From Noviherbaspirillum soli (GTDB lineage Bacteria; Pseudomonadota; Gammaproteobacteria; Burkholderiales; Burkholderiaceae_D), in the NCBI RefSeq assembly GCF_015352955.1, contig NZ_JACYOX010000001.1, positions 310,001-374,000 on the forward strand: a stretch of DNA of 64,000 bases, given 5' to 3'. Below the pieces are notes generated by a model. It was not told where the DNA came from and made no database searches. It saw only the letters and a program-made list of their open reading frames with translations. Made by a program: the position numbers and the translations under genes. Shown in pieces: positions 36,243 to 44,589 of the stretch (position 1 is the first letter of the stretch; each line of letters starts with the position of its first letter).

Positions 36243-37673
36243 TCAAGCGTTGTCAGCATCGTTGCCGCTCGCCCTTCCGCAGTCTTCCCCTCCCGAAAGC
36301 CGGCCCCTGTCTGCCCGCGCCTCGGGTATCTGCACGATTGTAGTGACGTCCACACGAGCGTTGTGGCTGCTTGAACGGTGGCTGCCTGAACGGTGGCTGT
36401 CTGAAGGGTGCGGCTGAACCTTGGGCTCGGCTGCCTTGTCATCACCGCTATTGCCACCGGCCATGGCCTCCCCGCTTTTTTTCACGTAGCAGTACGCCCC
36501 CGTCACGGCACCCGCCGCGATCACCAGACAAACCGCCATGCCACTCCCCATCAACGCCAGTGGCATCCGGGAATGACCCTCTTCACCCGGCCCCGTCGCG
36601 GCGGCAGGATTGGCAGGCGAAGGCTGCAGCGCCGGAGAAAGGACCGGCGAGGTGTGAGGCACAGGCACAGGCATAGGCGCAGGCGTCGGATCAGGAAAGG
36701 CGAGAGTCGGCGCTGCCGCGATCTCCCAGGGAGGCAGGCCACTCCAGGGATAGGTAAGCACGATTGCAGGTTGCCATCGTGCTTCGGCGAGAGCAGTCAG
36801 GCTGACTTCGTCGTACATGACTTCGACTATAGCGGTCTGGTTGTTCGGGGGAGGCAAACGGCGCGACATCCATTCACCAAGCCATTCAAAGACAGAAAAT
36901 TCGGGACTGCTGACGGACCAGCCATCACCTGGCGCCCACACTGCCGCACGCCAGTAATCCAGTTCGCGAAGGACCCTGTACAGGATCATCCTGGAATTCC
37001 AGGGCAACTCAGGACAAGCGGACAGCATGCAGGCTTCCATGTACTGAGGACCGATCAATGTCATGTTTTCCAGGGACATGTCGCTAATGTTCCTGCCGCC
37101 AAGCACTTGGACTTCAAAACCCAGGTGCTGCATGATGTCCACGATCGCCTGTGCTGTCCATTCGCAGCCGGGCTGCGGCGATACCGATTCGATTACCCTG
37201 TGATAGCGAAAGCACCTGCGCCATCCTTGTGATTCTGCTGCTGCTCCGGGAAGCCCGGGCATCCAGGACCACAGCCAGTTGTCAGCCGACTCCAGCGCAG
37301 CGACGGCGCGCTCAAGGCCCTGTGCGCCTGTTTGTGCCGTCAGTCTTGCAAGCTGTACGGACGGTTCAAGCCCTGCTCGCACGAACTGCAAGGCAGATCT
37401 CCCATGCCTAGCCAGCCAGGCGCTCGCTGAATAGCCGCGAACCTCGGGCCGCGTACTTGCGGGTCGCTTGAGCGGCGCGCTATTGCGCCGCTGTACCGCA
37501 GCCCAGCAACCCGCGCGTTTGGTGCGTTCCGGCCTTTGAAACAGGCGTACGAGCTTGATGGCGGCATACATCGTGAGCAGCAGGTTGTCGGCCACCGGCG
37601 CGTAAGCAACCGGTCTGTATGACGCCGGCATTTGGGAAACATTCCGTACAACCGTTCGCGTTGCATTGCTCAT
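36243..37673 (-). CDS. Orphan membrane protein with Pro-rich linker
   Basis: A 476-residue protein I cannot assign. GAGG (37681-37684) lies seven bases before ATG 37673. The N-terminal 330 residues are globular, with many Trp and Cys residues (AVWAPGDGWSVSSPEFSVFEWLGEWMSRR). They are followed by a Pro/Ala/Thr linker (about 335-375), one membrane segment (ALMGSGMAVCLVIAAGAVTGAYCYV, near 380-405) and a Ser/His/Arg-rich tail with SGSHRSSSH repeats. The topology suggests a single-pass protein with a large soluble domain. It faces the hybrid kinase gene and has no same-strand partner. Confidence 0.72.
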   Translation of the reverse strand: MSNATRTVVRNVSQMPASYRPVAYAPVADNLLLTMYAAIKLVRLFQRPERTKRAGCWAAVQRRNSAPLKRPASTRPEVRGYSASAWLARHGRSALQFVRAGLEPSVQLARLTAQTGAQGLERAVAALESADNWLWSWMPGLPGAAAESQGWRRCFRYHRVIESVSPQPGCEWTAQAIVDIMQHLGFEVQVLGGRNISDMSLENMTLIGPQYMEACMLSACPELPWNSRMILYRVLRELDYWRAAVWAPGDGWSVSSPEFSVFEWLGEWMSRRLPPPNNQTAIVEVMYDEVSLTALAEARWQPAIVLTYPWSGLPPWEIAAAPTLAFPDPTPAPMPVPVPHTSPVLSPALQPSPANPAAATGPGEEGHSRMPLALMGSGMAVCLVIAAGAVTGAYCYVKKSGEAMAGGNSGDDKAAEPKVQPHPSDSHRSGSHRSSSHNARVDVTTIVQIPEARADRGRLSGGEDCGRASGNDADNA

Positions 37674-37978
37674 GATTTTTCCTCAAAAGGCGGGTGGGTA
37701 TGAGCGCAAGCAATGTTGTTCCAGTACCCCTGCATTCAATGCTTTTTTAATGCGATGTCGCCAATTAGTGGGCAAACGCCGGTGCAAACGAATGGTGAAT
37801 CGCCTGCAAGGGCATGAAATCACCGGCTGAGCGCCACCGATTCCCGATTCAGGTCGACCGCATCGGCCTAGCGCCAAAATCGATGGCCTTTACAGCGTGG
37901 CCCTGGTTAAGCCTGGCTTAAGACAGCCGGCTTAGTCTGTTCCCATCGTCAACCAGACAATGCATGAAGGGACCACAG
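37674..37978. other. 305-base divergent region upstream of the DegP-like gene
   Basis: The region separates the orphan membrane protein from the protease. It holds a perfect 15-base palindrome, TTAAGCC-T-GGCTTAA (37907-37921), followed by another GGCTTA at 37929-37934, 45-70 bases before the protease start. This is a possible operator for an envelope-stress regulator; the binding protein is unknown. Confidence 0.5.
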
Positions 37979-39433
37979 ATGAAGCTCCGTCAACTTACTG
38001 CCGCGCTGACCGTCGCCGGCGTTCTCGTCACTTCCGCCGCCGGCGCCGCCGGCTGGTCGCCCAAGGAATGGTTCTCCCGCCAGGAAAGCGCGCCGCAAAG
38101 CGCTGCAGCCACGGCGGTCGCGCCCGCCCCCGGTCCGGTAGCGCCGGCCACCGCGCCAAACTACCGCGCCATCGTCGAGCGCTTCGGCCCGGCGGTGGTG
38201 GGCATCAATACCGAAGGCACGATGAAGACCGCCGCCCGCGGCGACAACGACGACGACCCGTTCTCGCAATTCTTCCGCGGCCTGCCGGGCCGCGGCGGCC
38301 AGGCGCCGGTGCCGGTGCGCGGCCAGGGTTCGGGCTTCATCGTCGGCCAGGACGGCATCATCCTGACCAATGCCCATGTGGTGAAGGATGCGTCCGAAGT
38401 GACGGTCAAGCTGTCCGACCGGCGCGAATTCAAGGCGCGCGTCCTGGGCAGCGACCCGGCCACCGACGTCGCGGTGCTGAAGATCGACGCCAGCAAGCTG
38501 CCGGTGGTCACCCTGGGCGACCCCAAACGCCTGGGCGTGGGCGACTACGTGCTGGCCATCGGCTCGCCCTTCGGCTTCGAGCAGAGCGCCACCTCCGGCA
38601 TCGTCAGCGCCAAGGGCCGCAGCCTGCCGGGCGACGCCTACGTGCCCTTCATCCAGACCGACGTCGCGGTCAATCCGGGCAACTCGGGCGGGCCGCTGTT
38701 CGACGCCAGCGGCGCGGTGGTGGGCATCAATTCGCAAATCTACAGCCAGACCGGCGGCTACATGGGACTGTCGTTTGCGATACCGATCGATGTGGCGCTG
38801 TCGGTGAAGGACCAGATCGTAGCCACCGGCAAGGTCAGCCATGCGCGGCTTGGCGTCGCGGTGCAGGAACTGAACCAGACCCTGGCCGACTCCTTCAAGC
38901 TGCCGCAGCCGGAAGGCGCGCTGGTGTCGTCGATCGACCGCAACAGCCCGGCCGCCAAGGCCGGCCTGCAGCCCGGCGACGTGATCCTGTCGTACAACGG
39001 CCAGACCATCGCCCGTTCCGGCGACCTGCCGGCGCAGGTCGGCCTGGCCAAGCCGGGCGACCAGGCGAAGATGGAAGTCTGGCGCAACGGCCGCAAGGAA
39101 ACCCTGACCGCGACCCTGGCCGGCTCGTCCGACAAGCTGGCCGCGGCATCCCCCGCCAGTGCGGCCCGTGGCAAGCTGGGCGTTGCGGTGCGCCCCCTGA
39201 CCGACGAGGAAAGGCAGGAGGCCCACCTGCGCGGCGGCCTGGTGGTGGAACAGGCCGGCGGCGCCGCGGCCCGCTCCGGCGTCGAGCCGGGCGACATCAT
39301 CGTGGCCATCAACGGCACCCCGGTTGCCAGCGTGCCGGAGTTGCAGAAGCGGCTGGAACAGGCCGGCGGCCAGGCCGCGCTGCTGGTGCAGCGGGGGGAA
39401 ACGCAGATCTTTGTGCCGGTGAAATTGGGCTGA
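37979..39433 (+). CDS. Periplasmic serine protease/chaperone, DegP/DegQ (HtrA) family
   Basis: A 484-residue HtrA protease. ATG 37979 is six bases after AAGGGA and gives a clean signal peptide (KLRQLTAALTVAGVLVTSAAGAA). The catalytic triad is His133 (NAHVV), Asp163 (TDVAVLKID) and Ser236 (NPGNSGGPLF). Two PDZ domains follow (about 280-375 and 395-480), the first with SSIDRNSPAAKAGLQPGDVILSYNG. It degrades or refolds misfolded envelope proteins. The Q-linker and loop LA (DNDDDPFSQFFRGLPG) are of the DegP/MucD kind, so a precise degP versus degQ label is not given. Confidence 0.95.
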   Translation: MKLRQLTAALTVAGVLVTSAAGAAGWSPKEWFSRQESAPQSAAATAVAPAPGPVAPATAPNYRAIVERFGPAVVGINTEGTMKTAARGDNDDDPFSQFFRGLPGRGGQAPVPVRGQGSGFIVGQDGIILTNAHVVKDASEVTVKLSDRREFKARVLGSDPATDVAVLKIDASKLPVVTLGDPKRLGVGDYVLAIGSPFGFEQSATSGIVSAKGRSLPGDAYVPFIQTDVAVNPGNSGGPLFDASGAVVGINSQIYSQTGGYMGLSFAIPIDVALSVKDQIVATGKVSHARLGVAVQELNQTLADSFKLPQPEGALVSSIDRNSPAAKAGLQPGDVILSYNGQTIARSGDLPAQVGLAKPGDQAKMEVWRNGRKETLTATLAGSSDKLAAASPASAARGKLGVAVRPLTDEERQEAHLRGGLVVEQAGGAAARSGVEPGDIIVAINGTPVASVPELQKRLEQAGGQAALLVQRGETQIFVPVKLG

Positions 39434-39488
39434 CCGGACGCAGAGACGATATGCATGGCGGCCTCGCCGGTGCTATTCTTGACACCTT

Positions 39489-39510
39489 TCTGCATCATAT
39501 TTGATGCAGA
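39489..39510. promoter_or_regulatory. Palindromic operator of the vapBC operon
   Basis: A perfect 9-bp inverted repeat, TCTGCATCA-N4-TGATGCAGA, ends 27 bases before the vapB start and just downstream of a consensus-like TTGACA (39479-39484). VapBC complexes usually repress their own promoter through such palindromes. Confidence 0.65.
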
Positions 39511-39537
39511 ATTTTCCACAACGGCCTCGGAGGCGCC

Positions 39538-39750
39538 ATGAGAACCACCGTAACGATAGACGACGAGCTGTACAAGAGGGCATTGGAAATGGCCGACCCG
39601 GCCATGGATAAAGCGGACATCTGGCGCGAGGCATTTTCCATGTTCGTGCGCGTACAGGCAGCCAAAAGGCTGGCAGAGCTTGGCGGCGCCGCGCCCGAAA
39701 TGGGAGACATTCCCCGTCGCGGGGGCGATCCTGCCGCGCAGCCGGCATGA
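39538..39750 (+). CDS. vapB: VapB-type antitoxin (MetJ/Arc family)
   Basis: A 70-residue antitoxin. The N-terminal RTTVTIDDELYKRALEMAD segment is a ribbon-helix-helix DNA-binding motif as in VapB proteins of the COG5450 type, and the Pro/Gly-rich C-terminus would wrap the toxin. The stop overlaps the vapC start by four bases. It should neutralise VapC and repress the operon through the upstream palindrome. Confidence 0.85.
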   Translation: MRTTVTIDDELYKRALEMADPAMDKADIWREAFSMFVRVQAAKRLAELGGAAPEMGDIPRRGGDPAAQPA

Positions 39751-40127
39751 GCGTCCTTGTTGACACCTCGGTCTGGGTGCAGCATTTTCGATTGCGGAAT
39801 TCTTCCCTGACGGCTTTGCTGAGCCTCGACCAGGTGTTGATTCATCCCATGGTGCTGACGGAAGTGGCCTGCGGCACACCGCCAGCGCCGCGCTCCCAAA
39901 CGCTGGCATATCTCGGCCTTCTGCGCCCATCCGGCCAGGCCACGATGAGCGAAGTACAAGACTTGATCGAGCGCGAGAAGCTGTATGGCCAGGGATGCGG
40001 CCTGGTCGATGTCATGCTGCTGGCATCGACCCTGATTACTGCCGGGGCCAGCCTATGGACCCTGGACCGGCGGCTGGCGAATTTGGCGCAACGATTCGGC
40101 GTTGCTTACCAGCCCAAGGTGCATTGA
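39747..40127 (+). CDS. vapC: VapC-type PIN-domain ribonuclease toxin
   Basis: A 126-residue PIN-domain protein with the acidic metal-binding residues in place: Asp6 (LVDTSVW), Glu39 (TEVACG), Asp88 (GLVDVMLLAS) and Asp107 (TLDRRL). VapC toxins cleave tRNA or rRNA when the antitoxin is degraded. Intact length and intact catalytic residues suggest a working module. The ATGA overlap with vapB couples translation. Confidence 0.9.
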   Translation: MSVLVDTSVWVQHFRLRNSSLTALLSLDQVLIHPMVLTEVACGTPPAPRSQTLAYLGLLRPSGQATMSEVQDLIEREKLYGQGCGLVDVMLLASTLITAGASLWTLDRRLANLAQRFGVAYQPKVH

Positions 40128-40156
40128 GGCCGTCGACTGCGGCACGTGGCTCGCAG

Positions 40157-40262
40157 GGTGCGACACCCAAAGCCGCGTCGCGCCACGGCAGCATACTGTG
40201 CCGGCATGGTCGGCCGACTTCCCTGATCGGCCAATGAAGCAATGCCCTTCGGACATTCCTCC
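40157..40262. repeat. Possible degenerate REP-like pair between vapC and the PaaY-like gene
   Basis: GGTGCGAC (40157-40164) pairs with GTCGCGCC (40177-40184) apart from one G:T pair, and a weaker partner around 40238-40262 contains GCAATGCCCTTCGG, as in P2. The spacing of about 100 bases matches P1/P2 and P3/P4. It is decayed, so membership in the same family is tentative. Confidence 0.45.
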
Positions 40263-40328
40263 CCGTTGCGGAGTGCATGCCGCGTCCGCGGCCAGATTTC
40301 CTAGCTGGTCCAATGAAACCTGCAGCAC

Positions 40329-40910
40329 CTACGATTTCGCCGCTTCCCCAATCCGCCGCCTGTCCGCCTCCGGCTCGACCAGCGCCTCCACCTCGCGCAT
40401 GGTGTCGCGCGAGCGCTCCACCAGCGCGATGTAATCCTCGGTGTCGCGGGTCTTGGCCGCGACTTCCTCGTCGTTCAGCATGCGCAGCACCCGCGCCGGC
40501 ATGCCGACCACCATGCTGCGTTCCGGCACCTGCATGCCCGAACGCACGAAGCTCATCGCCGCCACCAGCGACTCGGCGCCGATGACCACGCCGTCCATCA
40601 CCACCGCATTCATGCCCACCAGCGCATTGCGGCCGATGCGGCAGCCGTGCAGGATCGCGCCATGGCCGATATGGCCGTAGGTCTCGATCACGGTGTCGTA
40701 CTGGGCATAGCTGTGCATCACGCAGGCATCCTGCACATTGGCGCCCTCCTCCAGCACGATGCGGCCGAAGTCGCCGCGCAGGCAGGCGGTGGGGCCGATG
40801 TAGCAGCGCGCGCCGACGATCACGTCGCCGATCAGCACGGCGCTCGGATGCACATAGGCGGTGGGATGAACGACCGGCGTGATGCCGTCGATGGAATAGA
40901 CTTTGACCAT
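40329..40910 (-). CDS. PaaY-like gamma-carbonic-anhydrase-fold acyltransferase/thioesterase
   Basis: A 193-residue left-handed beta-helix protein with hexapeptide repeats (VLIGDVIVGARCYIGPTACLRGDFGRIVLEEGANVQDACVMH) and the trimer metal site histidines in VMHSY and GHIGHGAILHGC. The VGMNAVVMDGVVIGAES and VVGMPARVLR segments are closest to PaaY, a thioesterase that rescues CoA in phenylacetate breakdown. No paa genes are nearby, so a general gamma-carbonic anhydrase-like role is also possible. It is divergent from nothing close and stands alone. Confidence 0.85.
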   Translation of the reverse strand: MVKVYSIDGITPVVHPTAYVHPSAVLIGDVIVGARCYIGPTACLRGDFGRIVLEEGANVQDACVMHSYAQYDTVIETYGHIGHGAILHGCRIGRNALVGMNAVVMDGVVIGAESLVAAMSFVRSGMQVPERSMVVGMPARVLRMLNDEEVAAKTRDTEDYIALVERSRDTMREVEALVEPEADRRRIGEAAKS

Positions 40911-40992
40911 GCTGTTGCCCGGGTGCGGAAATGGCCGCTATGGTAACCGATGGGATGCCGGCGCAGCACAGGCAATCACCGCGCCATCCCTT

Positions 40993-41259
40993 TCAGGAAG
41001 CCGGCTTCTTCCTTGCCAACTGCTTCTCGAACGCCACATCGAGCTTGCTGACCTTCTTCGGCGTCTGCGGTCCGTAGGCATTGACGAACTCGACGAAGGC
41101 ATCCTGCTCCAGCGACGGGCTGAGTCGCTCCATGTCGCCACTGTCTGTCATCAGGGTCAGGTAGAACAGGCCGTCGGCGCTGCGCACCATCGAATAGTCG
41201 GGGTTGCCGCTGCGCCGCTTGAGCCTGTCGACTGCCGCGCTTGCCCTGGTTGATCGCAT
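40993..41259 (-). CDS. Small protein of unknown function (88 residues)
   Basis: ATG 41259 has AAGGA six bases upstream. The protein is basic at both ends, with a middle section (DYSMVRSADGLFYLTLMTDSGDMERLSPSLEQDAFVEFVNAYG) that looks like a small folded domain. No family recognised. The frame is open well upstream into prpE, but only this part has a ribosome site and protein-like composition. It lies 86 bases downstream of the prpE stop on the same strand and could be read through from the prp operon. Confidence 0.65.
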   Translation of the reverse strand: MRSTRASAAVDRLKRRSGNPDYSMVRSADGLFYLTLMTDSGDMERLSPSLEQDAFVEFVNAYGPQTPKKVSKLDVAFEKQLARKKPAS

Positions 41260-41345
41260 TCCCGGTCCTTGCGTCTTTGTGAAGCAGGCATGATAAGGCA
41301 GATCGGGCGGAGCTGTTTTGATCCGGGCCGCCGCCCATGCCGATA

Positions 41346-43250
41346 CTAGGCTGCCACCCGCGGCGCCATCGCGTCGCGCACCTGCTGCAGCGAGGCCGGA
41401 TCCTCGATCGTGGTGAGGTCGCCCGGATCGCGGCCCTCGCATACGGCCTGTATCGCCCGCCGCAGCAGCTTGCCGGAACGGGTCTTGGGCAGCATCGACA
41501 CCACATGCACCTGCGCCGGCCGCGCCACCGCGCCGAGCTGGCGATCGACCGTTGCCATGATCTCGGCCTGCAAGGCTGACACGCCATCGCTGGCGACCGC
41601 ATGCCGCGGTATCACGAAGGCCACCGCCACCTGGCCCTTCAACTTGTCCTCCACGCCGACCACCGCGACCTCGGACACGTTCGGATGGCTGCAGATGCTG
41701 GCCTCGATCTCGCGCGTGCCCAGCCTGTGGCCGGCGACGTTGATCACGTCGTCGGTGCGGCCGAGAATGAAGTAATAGCCATCCGCATCCCGTATGCCCC
41801 AGTCGAAGGAGGAATACACCGGCTGGTTGAAGTTGGACCAGTAGGTGTTGAGGAAACGCTGGTCGTCGCCGTACACGGTCTGCATGCAGCCCGGCGGCAG
41901 CGGCGCTTCCAGCACCAGCACGCCCTTCTCGCCGACGCCGCATTCCTCGCCGCTGACCTCGCTGATGACCTTGACGCGGTAGCCCGGCATCGGCACGCCG
42001 GGGCTGCCCAGGCGGGTCGGCTTGTCCTCGATGCCCTTGGCGATCGACAGGATCGGCCAGCCGGTCTCGGTCTGCCAGTAGTTGTCGATCACGGGCACCT
42101 TGAGCGCGTCGGCGATCCAGGCCGACGTGGTTTCATCCAGCGGTTCGCCTGCCAGGTACAGCGCCTTCAGCGACGACAGGTCATGCCTGTCCATCATTTC
42201 CTGCGGCTGCTTGCGCAGCACGCGGATGGCGGTCGGCGCGGAAAACATTCTCGTCACGCGGTATTTCTCGACCAGTTGCCACCAGATGCCGCCATCGGGC
42301 CGGGTCGGCAGGCCCTCGTACATCACGGTGGCCATGCCGGCGATCAGCGGGCCATAGACGATGTAGGAATGGCCGACCACCCAGCCGATGTCGGAGGTGG
42401 CGAAGAAGGTCTCGCCTGCCGCGCCGCCGAAGATATGCTGCATCGACGACGCCAGCGCCACCGCATAGCCGCCCACGTCCCGCTGCACGCCCTTGGGCTT
42501 GCCGGTGGTGCCCGAGGTGTAGAGGATGTAGGACATCTCGTTGGACTCCAGCCAGGTCACCGGCACCGTGGCATCCAGATGCTGCTGGCGCAGGCTGGCG
42601 TAGTCCACGTCGCGGCCCGGCTCCATCTGCATCGGCACCATGCCGCGGTCGACCAGCAGCACCCGCCCGGGCTTGTGGCTGGCCAGGCGCAGCGCCTCGT
42701 CCAGCAGCGGCTTGTAGGCCACCCGCTTGCCGCTGCGCGAGCCGGCATCGGCAGACACCACCAGCCTGGGCTGGGCGTCGTCGATGCGGGTTGCGAGGCT
42801 GTTGGCGGCAAAGCCGCCGAACACCACCGAATGCACGGCGCCGATGCGGGCGCAGGCCAGAATGGCGAACACCGCTGGCGCAATCATCGGCATGTAGATC
42901 AGCACCCGGTCGCCGCGTGCGACACCCAGCGACAGCATGATGGCCGCCATGCGCTCGACCTCGCGCTGCAGCTCGTGGAAGGAATAGATGTGTTCACGCG
43001 GGTTGCCGTCCGCATCTTCCTCGGTGCTCACGGCAATCAGCGCGGGCCGTTGTGGATGACTCTCTGCCCAACGGTCGACCGCGTTGTAGCAGAGGTTGGT
43101 GCGCCCGCCGGCGAACCACTTGTTGAACGGCTTGCGGCTGTCGTCGAGCACACGGGAATACGGCGTTTCCCAATGAATCCGTTGTGCCTCGTCACCCCAG
43201 AAAGCCTCTGGATCATCGATCGAGCGCTGGTAAAAATCTGCATAGTTCAT
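41346..43250 (-). CDS. prpE: Propionate-CoA ligase PrpE
   Basis: A 634-residue acyl-CoA synthetase of the AcsA/PrpE type. It opens with YADFYQRSIDDPEAFWGDEAQRIHWETPYSRVLDDS, typical of PrpE. Core motifs are the AMP-binding YTSGTTGKPKGV, the EPLDE/WQTETGWPI region and the C-terminal catalytic Lys in PKTRSGKLLRR, a possible acetylation site. It converts propionate, ATP and CoA to propionyl-CoA, feeding the methylcitrate cycle. It is the distal gene of the prp unit, 54 bases after prpF. Confidence 0.95.
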   Translation of the reverse strand: MNYADFYQRSIDDPEAFWGDEAQRIHWETPYSRVLDDSRKPFNKWFAGGRTNLCYNAVDRWAESHPQRPALIAVSTEEDADGNPREHIYSFHELQREVERMAAIMLSLGVARGDRVLIYMPMIAPAVFAILACARIGAVHSVVFGGFAANSLATRIDDAQPRLVVSADAGSRSGKRVAYKPLLDEALRLASHKPGRVLLVDRGMVPMQMEPGRDVDYASLRQQHLDATVPVTWLESNEMSYILYTSGTTGKPKGVQRDVGGYAVALASSMQHIFGGAAGETFFATSDIGWVVGHSYIVYGPLIAGMATVMYEGLPTRPDGGIWWQLVEKYRVTRMFSAPTAIRVLRKQPQEMMDRHDLSSLKALYLAGEPLDETTSAWIADALKVPVIDNYWQTETGWPILSIAKGIEDKPTRLGSPGVPMPGYRVKVISEVSGEECGVGEKGVLVLEAPLPPGCMQTVYGDDQRFLNTYWSNFNQPVYSSFDWGIRDADGYYFILGRTDDVINVAGHRLGTREIEASICSHPNVSEVAVVGVEDKLKGQVAVAFVIPRHAVASDGVSALQAEIMATVDRQLGAVARPAQVHVVSMLPKTRSGKLLRRAIQAVCEGRDPGDLTTIEDPASLQQVRDAMAPRVAA

Positions 43251-43304
43251 GGTGTGTCTCCTCCGGTTCCATCCCTGTGCTGGGTGACGATGGTGCTGGC
43301 GGCG

Positions 43305-44495
43305 TCAGAAAGCGTCGCCCGGCACCCTGACCCATCCTTCCATCAATACCCTTGCGCTGCGGCTCATGATGGCCTTGTCCACTTTCCATTCGCCCTCGAC
43401 CTGGCTGGCCTGCGCGCCGACCCGCAGCGTTCCGGACGGATGGCCGAAGCGCACCGCCTCGCGCGCGCCGCCGCCGGCGGCCTGGTTGACCAGCGTGCCA
43501 GGGATCGCCGCCGCAGTGCCGATTGCCACCGCCGCCGTGCCCATCATCGCGTGATGCAGCTTGCCCATGGACATGGCGCGCACCAGCAGATCCACATCGC
43601 CGGCGCCAACCTTCTTGCCGCTGGACGACACATAGTCGGCCGGCTTCGCAACGAAGGCGATCTTGGGCGTGTGCTGGCGCTTGGCCGCCTGGTCCACGTC
43701 CTGGATCAGGCCCATGCGCGCCGCGCCATAAGCGCGCAGCGTTTCGAATTTCGTCAGCGCCACGGGGTCGCTGTTGATCGCATCCTGCAGCTCGGTGCCG
43801 GTGTAGCCGATGTCCGCGGCATTGACGAAGATGGTGGGAATGCCGGCATTGATCATGGTGGCTTTCAGGGTGCCGATGCCCGGCACGTCCAGATCGTCCA
43901 CCAGGTTCCCGGTCGGGAACATCGCGCCGCCCGCGCCCTCTTCCTCGGCCGCCGGGTCCATGAATTCCAGCTGCACCTCGGCTGCCGGAAAGGTCACGCC
44001 GTCGAGTTCGAAGTCGCCGGTTTCCTGCACCATGCCATCGGTCATGGGCACATGGGCAATGATGGTCTTGCCGATATTGGCCTGCCAGATGCGCACCGTG
44101 GCCATGCCATCGCGCGGAATGCGGGACGCATCGATCAGGCCGTTGCTGATGGCGAACGGCCCGACCGCCGCCGACAGGTTGCCGCAGTTGCCGCTCCAGT
44201 CGACGAAGGCGCTGTCGATCGACACCTGGCCGAACAGGTAGTCGACATCGTGGCCGGGCCGCGTGCTGGCCGACACGATCACGGTCTTGCTGGTGCTGGA
44301 GGTGGCGCCGCCCATGCCGTCGATCTGCTTGCCATAGGGGTCGGGGCTGCCGATCACGCGCAGCAGCAGCGCATCGCGCGCGGCGCCGGGCGCCTGGGCG
44401 CGTTCCGGCAGGTCCTGCAGGCGGAAGAACACGCCCTTGCTGGTGCCGCCGCGCATATAGGTGGCGGGTATCTTGATTTGAGCTTGATGGGCCAT
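43305..44495 (-). CDS. prpF: 2-methyl-aconitate isomerase PrpF
   Basis: A 396-residue PrpF-family protein with IPATYMRGGTSKGVFF at the N-terminus, GGATSSTSKTVIVS, the conserved DWSGNCGNLSAAVGPF and an SMGKLHHAMMGTAAVA segment. PrpF isomerises the trans-2-methylaconitate made with AcnD to the form that aconitase can hydrate. Two ATGs are available; the one at 44495 stands nine bases from AGGA, the one at 44501 only three. It follows acnD by 94 bases. Confidence 0.95.
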   Translation of the reverse strand: MAHQAQIKIPATYMRGGTSKGVFFRLQDLPERAQAPGAARDALLLRVIGSPDPYGKQIDGMGGATSSTSKTVIVSASTRPGHDVDYLFGQVSIDSAFVDWSGNCGNLSAAVGPFAISNGLIDASRIPRDGMATVRIWQANIGKTIIAHVPMTDGMVQETGDFELDGVTFPAAEVQLEFMDPAAEEEGAGGAMFPTGNLVDDLDVPGIGTLKATMINAGIPTIFVNAADIGYTGTELQDAINSDPVALTKFETLRAYGAARMGLIQDVDQAAKRQHTPKIAFVAKPADYVSSSGKKVGAGDVDLLVRAMSMGKLHHAMMGTAAVAIGTAAAIPGTLVNQAAGGGAREAVRFGHPSGTLRVGAQASQVEGEWKVDKAIMSRSARVLMEGWVRVPGDAF

Positions 44496-44589
44496 GAACA
44501 TGGTTCCTGATGAATGAGAGCTTGCCGTCTGGCGGCAGGCGGCGGCGCGTGCGCGCCGCCGCAATGACGATGATGCTATGGGACTGCGC

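Noticed and set aside
40102-40434. Plus-strand frame between vapC and the PaaY-like gene
   Set aside because: It runs antisense into the PaaY-like gene and through the palindromic remnants; no ribosome site.
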